DNA of 64,000 nucleotides from Sulfurimicrobium sp963741495 (GCA_963741495.1 CAVUID010000007.1:248001-312000); one strand, 5' to 3'; shown: positions 25,449 to 34,461, counted from the stretch's first letter. A program made the numbers and translations. Notes: a model not told the origin generated them from the letters alone.

Positions 25449-26219
25449 TCATTTCAGGGAAGCGGAACCGCCTCTGGATATTATTCGCAGCCGGTCCGGC
25501 TGCTTCAGGCGCACGATGCGGCGCTGGGTGGAGATCAGGGATTCATCTTCAAAACGGGATATCACTCGGCACACCGTTTCCTCGGCCAATCCCAGGTAAT
25601 TCCCGATATCGCTGCGCGACATGCTGAGCTTAAGCTCGGTTGCGGGCTGCCCATGACATTCCAGCCGCCGGGAGAGATTGACCAGGAAGCTGGCAAGGCG
25701 TTCTTCTGCCCTTTTCTTCCCCAGGAGCAACATCATTTCCTGGTGATGATTGATTTCCTGGCTCATGATTTTGAGCATTTGATGCTGAAGACCTGGCACA
25801 TGGTCAACCAGTTCTTCGTAGCGCTCAAACGGCACCTCGCATACGCTGGTGGTTTCAAGCGCCCGTGCCTCGCTGTTGTAGCGATCGGCAACGAGAGAGT
25901 TCAGGCCCATCAGCTCTCCGGCAATATGGAAGCCCGTCACCTGGATTCGTCCATCGTCGGTCAGCACCGAAGTTTTTACAGACCCGCTTCGAATGGCGAT
26001 TACGGCCCTGAAAGGCTCGCCAATCGAAAACAGGGATTCGCCGCGCTTGTAGGTGCGGCGATTTTTAACCAGCGTAGTAAGGAGACTGAGATCCGTGTCC
26101 CCGCCTACGGCTGAACACAAGTTGAAAATCCCGCAATCCTTGCAGGCAATGGGAACACACTTGTCTTTCACGCCCCTGGAGGAACTGACACGTTTGAGAG
26201 GAAAACTGACGGCAAGCAT
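25449..26219 (-). CDS. fnr: Fnr-family oxygen-sensing transcriptional regulator
   Basis: This 256-residue cytoplasmic regulator has the N-terminal cluster motif C26-x2-C29-x5-C35 plus the fourth ligand C127, the pattern of 4Fe-4S Fnr/Anr. A cyclic-nucleotide-like beta roll (about 50-140), a dimer helix and a helix-turn-helix (about 200-225) follow. The recognition helix reads ETVCR where E. coli Fnr has ETISR, so a Ser that contacts DNA is replaced by Cys. It probably activates ccoNOQP downstream under low oxygen. It follows the Rrf2 gene by six bases and is likely co-transcribed. Confidence 0.92.
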   Translation of the reverse strand: MLAVSFPLKRVSSSRGVKDKCVPIACKDCGIFNLCSAVGGDTDLSLLTTLVKNRRTYKRGESLFSIGEPFRAVIAIRSGSVKTSVLTDDGRIQVTGFHIAGELMGLNSLVADRYNSEARALETTSVCEVPFERYEELVDHVPGLQHQMLKIMSQEINHHQEMMLLLGKKRAEERLASFLVNLSRRLECHGQPATELKLSMSRSDIGNYLGLAEETVCRVISRFEDESLISTQRRIVRLKQPDRLRIISRGGSASLK

Positions 26220-26225
26220 GGCAAA

Positions 26226-26681
26226 TTAGACGCCGAGTATGGCATGCGGAAGATCGGTAATGCGATATTTGCCGCTTTGTACCGCAATCGCCAGTGTTTC
26301 CAGGGTCTGATCGTGCAGCATGCTGACGATCTTTTCCTTGATGGGTTTCCAGCGCACATGCATGGGACATGCGGTTTCGTCGCTGCATACCTTTAAGCCG
26401 AGGACGCAATCTTCAGTAAAGCCCTTGCCCTCGGTCAGCAGCAGCACTTGCATCAGATCGGTTTTTTCTGCCTCTTCGCGCAGGCAAAAGCCACCCAGCC
26501 GGCCACGAAAAGAGTAGAGCAGATTGCCCTTGCACAGATTTTGCATGATCTTTGCCAGATAGGCGGAGGGAACGCCCAGATGTGCGGCGATTTCGCGGTT
26601 GAGTACAGGCTCGCCACGCGGTTGTGTGGCGATGTAAATCAGTGCCTGTATCGCATATTGACTGGTTCGGGAGAGTATCAT
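26226..26681 (-). CDS. Rrf2-family iron-sulfur-type transcriptional regulator
   Basis: The 151-residue protein has the Rrf2 winged helix (SQYAIQALIYIA, YLAKIMQNL) and three cysteines C92, C99 and C105 in the region where IscR and NsrR bind their clusters. The spacing is C-x6-C-x5-C instead of the C-x5-C-x5-C usual for IscR/NsrR. Target genes are unknown; its location upstream of fnr suggests control of oxygen, NO or iron-sulfur responses. A close promoter-like pair lies immediately upstream. Confidence 0.85.
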   Translation of the reverse strand: MILSRTSQYAIQALIYIATQPRGEPVLNREIAAHLGVPSAYLAKIMQNLCKGNLLYSFRGRLGGFCLREEAEKTDLMQVLLLTEGKGFTEDCVLGLKVCSDETACPMHVRWKPIKEKIVSMLHDQTLETLAIAVQSGKYRITDLPHAILGV

Positions 26682-26690
26682 AATCGCCTT

Positions 26691-26718
26691 ATTATGACGT
26701 AATCGGGGAATTTGTAAA
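26691..26718 (-). promoter_or_regulatory. Putative promoter of the rrf2-fnr unit
   Basis: On the minus strand TTTACA (26713-26718) and CATAAT (26691-26696) are 16 bases apart. The predicted start is only a few bases before the rrf2 ATG, so the mRNA would have a very short leader. Confidence 0.4.
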
Positions 26719-26726
26719 GGATGGCG

Positions 26727-27443
26727 CTATCCTGAATTTGCATGGAGCGATGATCCAATTTCGGGCAAAATCAGGCCTGGCGAAATTCTGGCCGGATCCG
26801 GCGCGGCCTCGAACTCAACCACACTTAACAGCGGCGCCCCAAGACGCTGCCGCAACGCAGCCAGATTAGCCTCGAAACGCGGCATTTTTGGCTCAATTCG
26901 ATTCGCCACCCAGCCGGCAAGCGTCAGCCCCTGTGCGCGAATGGCATCCGCCGTGAGCAGGGCATGATTCAGGCAACCCAGTCGCATGCCCACTACCAGC
27001 ACCACGGGCAAGCCTAGTTTACGAGCCAGATCGGCACTATCCTCATGCAGATTCAAGGGCACCCTGAAACCGCCAGCGCCTTCGACAACGACAATATCAG
27101 CGTATTCGGCCAGCTTCAGAAAAGCGGCGTGGATGCGCTCAAGATCAATGGCGACGCCGGCTTCTTCGGCGGCTATATGCGGCGCCACGGAAGGCTCGAA
27201 GGCGTAGGGGTTGACCAATTCATGGGGCGCCTGCACGCTGGAAGCTTGGCGTAGCATGGTTACATCGCCGCAGATCAGGCTTTGAGCCTGAATTTCACAG
27301 CCGGCGGCTACCGGTTTCATGCCTATCGCGGTCTTTCCTGCTGCACGCCAGGCATGCAGCAACGCGCAGGCAATCAGGGTTTTGCCAACATCGGTATCCG
27401 TCCCGGTTACAAAAACGCCCCTGGGCATGGCATCAAGTCTCAC
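26727..27443 (-). CDS. bioD: Dethiobiotin synthetase
   Basis: This 238-residue ATP-dependent enzyme closes the ureido ring of dethiobiotin from diaminopelargonate and CO2. The N-terminal P-loop is GTDTDVGKT, followed by the conserved MKPVAAG substrate motif and VEGAGGFRVPL. Its start overlaps the bioC stop by four bases. It is the last gene of the bioB-F-H-C-D operon on the minus strand. All features are those of a complete enzyme. Confidence 0.95.
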   Translation of the reverse strand: MRLDAMPRGVFVTGTDTDVGKTLIACALLHAWRAAGKTAIGMKPVAAGCEIQAQSLICGDVTMLRQASSVQAPHELVNPYAFEPSVAPHIAAEEAGVAIDLERIHAAFLKLAEYADIVVVEGAGGFRVPLNLHEDSADLARKLGLPVVLVVGMRLGCLNHALLTADAIRAQGLTLAGWVANRIEPKMPRFEANLAALRQRLGAPLLSVVEFEAAPDPARISPGLILPEIGSSLHANSG

Positions 27444-28327
27444 CGTCTTCCCCGCTGGCGAGGCGACGGCATCTGAACCACCTGCCTGCCGTCGGGCAAC
27501 TGGTTCGGCGCCCAGGCGTGGCCGTAGATTACTTCATAGGTGGCCGGGAGCTTGCCGTCCTGGCGCAGCTTTTCATATTCGGCTTCCATGTGCTTCCATG
27601 CACCCTTGCCCGCCAGCCCCTGGCGCCGCCCCTGCGTGGCGTTATGTGCCCCCAGCGCCTTGAGGTCGCGCATCAGGCTGGATGCGGTATCGTAGGTCAG
27701 GGTGAAATGCTCCACATCCATGACCGGATCGGCAAACCCTGCCCGCATCAGGGCGTCACCGATATCGTGCATATCCTGAAAGCGGCTGACATGGCTGTAG
27801 CCGTCGATCTGGCTGAAGGCATTGCGCAATTCCCTCAGTGTATCCGGGCCGAAAGTGCTGAACATCAGCAAGCCATTGGGCGCCAGCACACGGCGCATGC
27901 CGCTGAACGTCGCATCCAGATCATTGCACCATTGCAGCGCCAGGCTTGACCACAGCATATCCACGCTGCCGGTTTGCAGCGGCAGCGCTTCAAGATCGCC
28001 GCAAATATAGGCGCCGGCCGCGGATTTTCCCGGCAGCATTTTTTGCCACCACGGACGGACGCCACGCGCCACGCGCAGCATGCCGAGGGCAAGGTCCAGG
28101 GAAATCAGCCGTGCATCGGCATAATGCCCCTGCAGCAAGGGGCGTGCGTAGCCGGTCCCACAACCCGCATCGAGAATGCGGGTCGGATGATACTTGATGA
28201 ATTGCAGGCGCTCCGCCATGCGGTCGGCCACCGTGCGCTGCAAGACCGCGACCTGGTCATAGCTTGCCGCCGCCCGTTCGAATGAACGCCGCACCTGACG
28301 CTTGTCGATGAGAAAAGCATCCGTCAC
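27440..28327 (-). CDS. bioC: Malonyl-ACP O-methyltransferase (biotin synthesis)
   Basis: This SAM-dependent methyltransferase of 295 residues caps malonyl-ACP so that fatty-acid enzymes can build pimeloyl-ACP. SAM motif I is ILDAGCGTGYARP; the N-terminal DKRQVRRSFERAAASYD is typical for BioC. The DMLWSSLALQWCND motif fits the family. It overlaps bioH and bioD by four bases each, so the operon is tightly coupled. Confidence 0.93.
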   Translation of the reverse strand: MTDAFLIDKRQVRRSFERAAASYDQVAVLQRTVADRMAERLQFIKYHPTRILDAGCGTGYARPLLQGHYADARLISLDLALGMLRVARGVRPWWQKMLPGKSAAGAYICGDLEALPLQTGSVDMLWSSLALQWCNDLDATFSGMRRVLAPNGLLMFSTFGPDTLRELRNAFSQIDGYSHVSRFQDMHDIGDALMRAGFADPVMDVEHFTLTYDTASSLMRDLKALGAHNATQGRRQGLAGKGAWKHMEAEYEKLRQDGKLPATYEVIYGHAWAPNQLPDGRQVVQMPSPRQRGRR

Positions 28328-29085
28328 TGAAAAAACTCCCTTACCACTCGCACAAAGACTTCAGGATGAGATAAAAATGGCGCGTGTGCACAACCCGGGA
28401 TCACGTCCAGCCGCGCGCCTGCTGCCTGAGTTGCCATCCACTGCGCAGCCGCCACCGGAGCTAGCATGTCGCGTTCGCCATGCACAATCGCCAGCGGCAT
28501 TTTGAATTTGCCTGCGTCTTTGCGCAGGTCCGTATCGAGCAGCACGTTCAGCCCCGCTTTCAGCACTTCGGCAGTGGGCCGTCCCTTGGCGAAAAGGGCG
28601 GTACGCAGGTATTTCATCACGGTGCGCAAGCTCTCGCCATTGCGCGCCTGCAAGGACAGGAAGCGCAGCAATGTACCGGCGTAATCCTGGTCCAGATCAT
28701 GCGCGAAAGTTTGTAAAATAACCGGGTCAATGCCGCTTGCCCAGTCACTGCGCTGCACAAAACAGGGCGAGGAGCCGACCAGCATCAGGCGTTGAACCTG
28801 CTGCGGCTGATCCAGCGCCCAGCGTTGCGCTACCAGCCCGCCCAGCGACCAGCCTATAACATTGATTGCAGGCGGCAGGGTCTCGGCCACCGCCTGCGCC
28901 AGGGCGTCCAGATTGTAAGGCTGGCACGCGGCACTGGTGCCGTAGCCCGGCAGATCCAGGGCGTGCACCCGGAAATGATGCGCCAGATCAGCGCGGACAC
29001 CATCCCAGATGCCGCCGTGCATGCCCCAGCCGTGGATCAGGGCGAGATCCGGCCCGGCGCCCGTAATCTCGACATGCAGGCTCAT
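28324..29085 (-). CDS. bioH: Pimeloyl-ACP methyl ester carboxylesterase
   Basis: This 253-residue alpha/beta hydrolase removes the methyl group added by BioC. The nucleophile elbow is GWSLGG, the acid lies in HGERDMLAPV and the His in GCAHAPFLSHPE. The oxyanion region LIHGWGMHGGIWDG is also conserved. It overlaps bioF and bioC by four bases each. The order bioF-bioH-bioC-bioD is standard in Betaproteobacteria. Confidence 0.93.
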   Translation of the reverse strand: MSLHVEITGAGPDLALIHGWGMHGGIWDGVRADLAHHFRVHALDLPGYGTSAACQPYNLDALAQAVAETLPPAINVIGWSLGGLVAQRWALDQPQQVQRLMLVGSSPCFVQRSDWASGIDPVILQTFAHDLDQDYAGTLLRFLSLQARNGESLRTVMKYLRTALFAKGRPTAEVLKAGLNVLLDTDLRKDAGKFKMPLAIVHGERDMLAPVAAAQWMATQAAGARLDVIPGCAHAPFLSHPEVFVRVVREFFQ

Positions 29086-30258
29086 TGCCGCTCCAGTTGA
29101 TGCAGGGCATCGAGCAGATGTTCGACATCCTCCCGGCAGTGCGCTGCGGAAAGCGAAATGCGCAGCCGCGCGGTGCCCTGCGGCACGGTCGGGGGGCGTA
29201 TCGCCGGCACCAGAATTCCTTTTTGCTGCAAGGCCTGGCTTGCTGCCGTGGCCTCCTTGCTGGAACCGATCAGCAGCGGCTGGATCGGCGTTTCCGAAGG
29301 CATGAGCTGCCAGCGCTGGAGTTTCAGTCCATGGCGCAGTTGTGCAATCAGCTGGGTCAGCCGCTCACGCCGCCAGACTTCAGCGGAAATGATGCGCAGG
29401 CTTGCCTGCAATGCCGATGCCAGCATGGGTGGCGTGGCAGTGGTATAGATATAGGTGCGCGCATTCTGCACCAGGCCGTCGATCAATTCCTGCGCACCGG
29501 CAACGAATGCGCCGGATACGCCTGCCGCTTTGCCCAGCGTGGCCATGTAGATGATGCGAGAAGGGTGAGGGGTGAGGGGTGAGGTGTAATGTTCCAGGAT
29601 GCCGCATCCTTTTTTTCCCAGCACGCCGAAGCCGTGGGCATCGTCCAGCAGCAGCCAGGCATCGTATTTTTCACACAGGGCCAGCAGTTCCGGCACTGGC
29701 GCCAGATCGCCATCCATGCTGAATACGGCATCGCTTGCCACCAGCTTGCGGCGTGCCTTCGATGTGGCCAGCTGGTTTTCCAGCGCGGCCAGATCCAGAT
29801 GCGCATAGCGCGTGAAGCTGGCGCGGGAAAGCAGGGCGGCATCGTTCAGGGAAGCATGGTTCAGCTTGTCGGCGAATATCGCGTCATTGCGCCCCAGAAG
29901 CGCGGTAACGACGCCCAGATTGGCCATGTAGCCGGTGGAAAACAGCAGTGCCGCAGTGCAGCCGGAAAATGCCGCCAGCTCCTGCTCCAGTTGATGATGT
30001 GCGAGTGTGTGTCCAGTCACCAGGTGGGACGCACCGGCACCCACGCCAAACTGTCTGCGCTCCACGGCAGGCGGCCTCGATCAGCGCCGGGTGGTTGGCA
30101 AGGCCAAGATAATCGTTGCTGCAGAAGGACAGAAGATCCGCCCCATCCACCCGCACCCGAGCACCCTGCGGGCCTTCCAGCATGCGGCGCTGGCGCAGCA
30201 GGCCATCTGCTTCTCTTTGTTTCAGCTCAGCAGCAAGATATGAAAAAGGCATGTTCAT
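29082..30258 (-). CDS. bioF: 8-amino-7-oxononanoate synthase, with an apparent frameshift
   Basis: This PLP enzyme condenses pimeloyl-ACP and alanine. The N-terminus (MPFSYLAAELKQREADGL, start 30258 or 30252) is in one frame through NHPALIEAACRGAQ. The rest, from QFGVGAGASHL onward, is in another, so the frame changes at about 30045-30062. The PLP lysine is in ATLGKAAGVSG. Inside the coding region a GTGAGGG-type repeat (29563-29586) is translated as SPLTPHPS, giving a few extra residues just before RIIYMATLGK. The rest of the protein looks normal, so the frameshift may be an assembly error. Confidence 0.85.
29563..29586 (-). repeat. GTGAGGG-type short repeat inside bioF
   Basis: Tandem copies of GGGTGAG lie in frame within bioF and add residues reading SPLTPHPS. 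The same repeat is intergenic at 50788-50806 and at the start of the RND gene at 57345-57373. Confidence 0.75.
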
Positions 30259-30280
30259 TCAGATTGGGTAACGTCTTTCT

Positions 30281-30354
30281 CACCGCGAAAGACGCAAAGG
30301 TACGCGAAGTAGGGCATTCGCTTTCCCTTGCGTATCTTCGCGTCCTTTGCGGTA
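30281..30354. repeat. Imperfect palindromic repeat between bioB and bioF
   Basis: Arms at 30281-30309 (CACCGCGAAAGACGCAAAGG and on) and 30327-30354 are complementary with several mismatches. The CGCGAAAGACGCAAAGG motif belongs to a dispersed palindrome type seen in many proteobacteria. It is the only sizeable gap within the biotin operon. Confidence 0.7.
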
Positions 30355-30366
30355 AATATCACCCTC

Positions 30367-31338
30367 TCACGCCGCCATTGCGCGGATTCCCAGCTTGTTG
30401 AACAGCGCCTGGTCGGAATCGGTGTCAGGATTGCCGGTGGTGAGCAGTTTTTCGCCGTAAAAAATAGAATTGGCGCCGGCCAGGAAACACAGCGCCTGCA
30501 CGCTGTCCGGCATCTCGCCGCGACCGGCGGAGAGCCGCACCAGGCTGTTCGGCATGGTGATGCGCGCGACCGCGACGGTGCGCACGAATTCCAGCGGGTC
30601 CAGGCTTTCCGCATTCTTCATCGGCGTCCCTTCAACCTGCACCAGCATGTTGATCGGCACTGACTCCGGCACCGGGTCCAGATTGGCCAGCTGGGCGATC
30701 AGGGCTGCGCGCTGGGTGCGCGATTCGCCCATGCCGATGATGCCGCCGCTGCACACCTTGATTCCGGCCTTGCGTACCCGGCCCAGCGTGTCGAGACGAT
30801 CCTGATAGGTATGGGTGGTAATCACCTGGCCGTAGAATTCCGGCGCGGTGTCGAGATTATGGTTGTAATAATCGAGCCCCGCATCCCGAAGTTGATCCGC
30901 CTGTTCTTCCTTGAGCATGCCCAGCGTGACGCAGGTCTCCAGGCCCATGGCCTTGACTGAACGAATCATCTCCAGCACCGGCTCAAGATCCTTCTGCTTC
31001 GGCCCACGCCACGCAGCACCCATGCAGAAGCGTGTGGCACCCGTTTCCTTGGCCTTGCTGGCGGCGGCTATCACTTCGTCCAGCTTCATCAGCGGCTCGC
31101 GTTCGACCGGGGTTTCATGATGTGCCGATTGCGAGCAGTAGCCGCAATCTTCGGAGCAGCCGCCGGTCTTGATGGAAAGCAGCGTGCTCACCTGCACTTC
31201 GTTGGGGTCGAAGTGCTCGCGGTGTATCGTGTGCGCCTTGAACATCAGGTCGTTGAATGGCAATGAGAAAAGGTGCTCGATTTCTGCCACTGTCCACGGC
31301 GACTTGGCCACGTGCTTCAGGTCTGCTGCATTATTCAT
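30367..31338 (-). CDS. bioB: Biotin synthase (radical SAM)
   Basis: This radical-SAM enzyme inserts sulfur into dethiobiotin. The cluster motif is C-S-E-D-C-G-Y-C with the following SQSAHH. Length is 323 residues with the start at 31338 (MNNAADLKHV), chosen because an upstream in-frame ATG at 31458 adds a non-homologous head and overlaps the previous gene. The start overlaps the stop of the upstream membrane-protein gene by four bases. It opens the biotin operon. Confidence 0.95.
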   Translation of the reverse strand: MNNAADLKHVAKSPWTVAEIEHLFSLPFNDLMFKAHTIHREHFDPNEVQVSTLLSIKTGGCSEDCGYCSQSAHHETPVEREPLMKLDEVIAAASKAKETGATRFCMGAAWRGPKQKDLEPVLEMIRSVKAMGLETCVTLGMLKEEQADQLRDAGLDYYNHNLDTAPEFYGQVITTHTYQDRLDTLGRVRKAGIKVCSGGIIGMGESRTQRAALIAQLANLDPVPESVPINMLVQVEGTPMKNAESLDPLEFVRTVAVARITMPNSLVRLSAGRGEMPDSVQALCFLAGANSIFYGEKLLTTGNPDTDSDQALFNKLGIRAMAA

Positions 31339-31715
31339 GTGTGTGCCTCGATTTCCATATCTTGCCAATTTTCCCGCTGCACCCTCAACAGATCGCGAAT
31401 GCCCCAGGGAAGAACAACCAGTGCGAGAACAGCCCAGACTGCCAGCAGGCCATGCCAATTATTGAATAGCCCATAAATCGGCTGGCCCAATACCACCATG
31501 GCGCCAGCCACGCCATAAAAGCGATAACCGGCAAAGCGGTTATAGTGAACCACCTTGGGGTTAGGATGATGGGCCACCGAAGCGTAGGCAAAAATCGAAG
31601 CGCCGATCCAGATCATCAGCAGGGGCGGGAACAGTACCGCGATCATGCTGGCGAGGTTGAATATCCGGGCTGAAAAGCGTTGCTGGGCAGCGCTGATGAT
31701 CTTTTTCTGGTCCAT
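31335..31715 (-). CDS. Small conserved membrane protein encoded before bioB
   Basis: This 126-residue protein has three hydrophobic segments (ASMIAVLFPPLLMIWIGASIF, GVAGAMVVLGQPIYGLF and LLAVWAVLALVVLPWGI). It has no recognised domain and no known catalytic motif. It is translationally coupled to bioB by an ATGA overlap. Similar proteins beside bioB occur in Betaproteobacteria, which suggests a biotin or precursor link, but there is no direct evidence of function. The 55-base gap upstream faces comF divergently. Confidence 0.7.
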   Translation of the reverse strand: MDQKKIISAAQQRFSARIFNLASMIAVLFPPLLMIWIGASIFAYASVAHHPNPKVVHYNRFAGYRFYGVAGAMVVLGQPIYGLFNNWHGLLAVWAVLALVVLPWGIRDLLRVQRENWQDMEIEAHT

Positions 31716-31770
31716 GCCAAAGTCTGCGCGAATGATAAAATGGCCCGCATAATCAGAGATTACAGCAGAC

Positions 31771-32484
31771 TTGTCAAATTATAGACCATCCATTCTGAAC
31801 GGCTGCACAAATATCAAGCAGGCCATTCTGCCTCATCGGTGCCTGCTGTGCGGCATTTCCGGCGCTGATGAAATGCTCTGCCCGTCGTGCCACGTCAGCC
31901 TGCCCTGGCACCAAGACCCGCACTGTCCACGCTGCGCCCTGCCCAGCCTGGATGGCATGACTTGCGGTCACTGTCTTAACACCCCCCCTTCTTTTGATCG
32001 AACGCTTGCCGCACTGCGGTACGAATTTCCACTGGATGTTCTAATGCAGGAGTTGAAATACCGGCATCAACTTGCCCTTGCATCATTTTTGGGCGCCGAG
32101 CTAGTTAAAAGAGTCCAGTCCGCTCCCCGTCCCGATGTGCTGATCCCGATGCCGCTGCATCCCTCCCGCTTGCGTGAACGAGGCTTCAACCAGGCGCTGG
32201 AACTGGCGAAAATTGTTGCAGGGCAGCTTGAGCTGTCCCTTCTCGCCCAAGGCGCCGAACGCATCCGCGCCACGCCACCTCAGGTGGGACTACCGTGGAA
32301 AGAAAGGGCCAAGAGCGTGCGCGGCGCTTTTTCCAGTGTTGCCGATCTGAACGGAAAGCATGTCGCCATTCTGGATGACGTTATGACCACGGGTACCAGC
32401 CTGCATGAACTGGCCCTCACCCTGCGAAAACAGGGCGCGGTGGAAATCAGCGCCTGGGTGGTGGCACGGACGGTTGGGAAGTAG
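31771..32484 (+). CDS. comF: ComF-family phosphoribosyltransferase-like protein
   Basis: This 237-residue cytoplasmic protein has an N-terminal zinc region with four CxxC pairs (CLLC, CPSC, CPRC, CGHC). It continues with a phosphoribosyltransferase fold whose PRPP loop is VAILDDVMTTGTS. ComF proteins are needed for natural transformation in other bacteria. The TTG at 31771 is the only start near the conserved N-terminus. It ends beside an AGCTATCAGC-type repeat and is convergent with mshN. It is separate from the pilus locus by orientation but sits directly next to it. Confidence 0.85.
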   Translation: MSNYRPSILNGCTNIKQAILPHRCLLCGISGADEMLCPSCHVSLPWHQDPHCPRCALPSLDGMTCGHCLNTPPSFDRTLAALRYEFPLDVLMQELKYRHQLALASFLGAELVKRVQSAPRPDVLIPMPLHPSRLRERGFNQALELAKIVAGQLELSLLAQGAERIRATPPQVGLPWKERAKSVRGAFSSVADLNGKHVAILDDVMTTGTSLHELALTLRKQGAVEISAWVVARTVGK

Positions 32485-32538
32485 CTATCAGCTATCAGCG
32501 GTCAGCAAGAGCAACGTCGGTTTGGCTGATAGCTGATA
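32483..32538. repeat. AGCTATCAGC-type repeat, empty copy
   Basis: Direct copies of AGCTATC-AGC (32483-32506) are followed by a complementary arm (32524-32538, GGCTGATAGCTGATA). It includes the comF stop codon. The same repeat type recurs at 48084-48118, 48458-48498 and 54103-54133. Confidence 0.8.
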
Positions 32539-32541
32539 ACT

Positions 32542-33615
32542 TTATTGCAACTGCTTCAGCCTTTGCTCTGCAAACGCTTGTAATTCAGGCGATAACGAGC
32601 CGCTCTGGTGGGCGCGGCGGAAGATTTCGGCTGCCTTGGCGGCCTGGCCATCTGCTTGCAGAGAAATGCCCAGCCCCAGTAACCACGGCCCAGATGAGGG
32701 GTTAGCGCGTAAGGCGGCAAGATAATGATCGATGGCTTCCTTGTGACGCTCGTTGCGCTGCAACAGTGCAGCCAGGAAACCGTGATATTCAGCGTTTTCA
32801 CTGGCTGGCGGATTGCGCTGCAAGGTTGCCAGGGCAGTTGCCACCGCGCCCCGTTCAACCTGAATCCGCGCCAAGGTCATGGCATACCCGGAATTTCCCA
32901 GTTGCAACTCCAGGCCTTCCTGCAATACCTGTTCGGCACGATCCAGGTGGCGCGACTCTACCAGCAGCGCAGCCAGCGCTTGTCTTGCGGCCGCATGGCG
33001 CGGCTCGAATTGCAGCGCTTGCCGCAAGCTTTCTTCCGCTTCGCCCATGCGGCCCTGCTGCAAACTGGCATACGCCTGCCGATAGGCAGTTTCAGCGCGC
33101 TGGTGCGGGGTGGGCTGGCGGATTTCCTTGTTGATGCCCGTAGTTTGGGGCGATTCAACTGTAATGGCCTGTTTTTTGATTTCAGCCACAATCGGCAATG
33201 GTTTTTCCGCCGGCAGAGCCGGCAAGACTTCCGGTTTGGCCGAGGTGTCCATGGATGAAACGGCGGCTATTATTTCCGGTTCGGCGGGTAAGGCGGTTGG
33301 CGAGAGGCTCAGCTCGGAAGCCGGTTGCAATACCGATAGCGCGTCGTCTGGCTGAGGTGTCGGATGTGGAGCGGCAATTTCTGGTACGCGCACCATTGCT
33401 GGAAAAGGGGCTGGCTGGTCGATGCTTTGGGTCGGCATGCTGAAAAACCAGTAAGCACCGCCCAGCGTCATGGCAAGCAGTAAAAAAAGCACCCCGAGCC
33501 AAGGGTAAAAGGAGTGTTTCACGGGGCTGCTTACTGCGCGCACCTGGGCGGCGGTTGCGCCACCATCCACCTTGCGCTGCTCGAGATCCTGCAACATCTG
33601 ATTGATCAGACTCAT
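32542..33615 (-). CDS. mshN: MSHA biogenesis protein MshN (TPR protein)
   Basis: This 357-residue bitopic membrane protein has the N-terminal cytoplasmic MSLINQMLQDLEQR motif, one helix (about 37-58), a Pro/Ala-rich periplasmic linker, and about five TPR-like repeats in the C-terminal half (AAARQALAALLVESRHLDRAEQ and similar). MshN helps assemble the MSHA pilus apparatus. It is the last gene of the second half of the msh locus. Its stop lies just before the repeat cluster bordering comF. Confidence 0.85.
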   Translation of the reverse strand: MSLINQMLQDLEQRKVDGGATAAQVRAVSSPVKHSFYPWLGVLFLLLAMTLGGAYWFFSMPTQSIDQPAPFPAMVRVPEIAAPHPTPQPDDALSVLQPASELSLSPTALPAEPEIIAAVSSMDTSAKPEVLPALPAEKPLPIVAEIKKQAITVESPQTTGINKEIRQPTPHQRAETAYRQAYASLQQGRMGEAEESLRQALQFEPRHAAARQALAALLVESRHLDRAEQVLQEGLELQLGNSGYAMTLARIQVERGAVATALATLQRNPPASENAEYHGFLAALLQRNERHKEAIDHYLAALRANPSSGPWLLGLGISLQADGQAAKAAEIFRRAHQSGSLSPELQAFAEQRLKQLQ

Positions 33616-33624
33616 TTTCTTTCC

Positions 33625-34461
33625 TTATTTCAGCCCAATCCACCCGGGCATGAGCCACCACCAACCCAGGCGGCGAGCTGCAGGCGTATCCGCTACAGCA
33701 GCACGAATATGCCGAGCTTCCACCTGCATCCTGCCCTGCCCATACGCCAGCAGCAATGCCTTGTGGGCAAGAATATTGACCAGCCTGGGCACGCCGCCGC
33801 TGGCACGATGGAGCTGGCGCATCGCATTTTGAGTAAACAGATTTACCCCGGCATACCCGGCAATGGCCAGTCTGTGCTTTACATAGGCTTCCAGCTCGGT
33901 ACGACCGAGTTCACCCAGGCGATAGTGAAAACTGATTCTTTGCTTGAGCTGGCGTATTGAATCCTGATCCAGCTTGTCATCCAGCTCCGGCTGGCCGAAC
34001 AGGACGATCTGCAGCAGCTTGCGCTTTTCGGTTTCGAGGTTGGTGAGCAGGCGCAAGGCTTCCAGCGTTTCCAGCGGCATTGCCTGGGCTTCGTCCAGAC
34101 ACAGCACCACGCGCTTGCCTTCGCGCGCAAAATTCAGCAAGCCCAAAGTCAGCGCCTTGAGCAGATGGTGCTGATCAGCCATGACATCCACCGTGACGTG
34201 AAGATCTTCCGCCACTGCCATCAGCAGGGTGCGCGGCTCCAGGTAGGGATTGGGGATGTAGGCAGTGACGAAATCATCACCCAGGCTGGCCAGAAATTTT
34301 CGACACAACAGGGTTTTCCCCGTCCCCACCTCGCCGGTGATCTTGATGAAACCCTCACCGCTTCGAACCGCCACCAGCAGGGTGTTAAGCGCTTCCTGAT
34401 AGCTGGTGAAGGCAAAGAAAAAACTGGTATCCGGGGTGATGCCGAAGGGCGGTTCACTCAA
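33625..34461 (-). CDS. mshM: MshM, ExeA-like AAA ATPase of the MSHA apparatus
   Basis: This 278-residue ATPase has Walker A GEVGTGKT and Walker B VVLCLDEAQ, the ExeA/MshM fold, and a C-terminal helical domain. It may help position the secretin in the wall, as ExeA does. The start codon is TTG at 34461 and overlaps the mshL stop by eight bases; no ATG gives better homology. mshN follows after nine bases. A complete protein. Confidence 0.88.
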   Translation of the reverse strand: MSEPPFGITPDTSFFFAFTSYQEALNTLLVAVRSGEGFIKITGEVGTGKTLLCRKFLASLGDDFVTAYIPNPYLEPRTLLMAVAEDLHVTVDVMADQHHLLKALTLGLLNFAREGKRVVLCLDEAQAMPLETLEALRLLTNLETEKRKLLQIVLFGQPELDDKLDQDSIRQLKQRISFHYRLGELGRTELEAYVKHRLAIAGYAGVNLFTQNAMRQLHRASGGVPRLVNILAHKALLLAYGQGRMQVEARHIRAAVADTPAARRLGWWWLMPGWIGLK

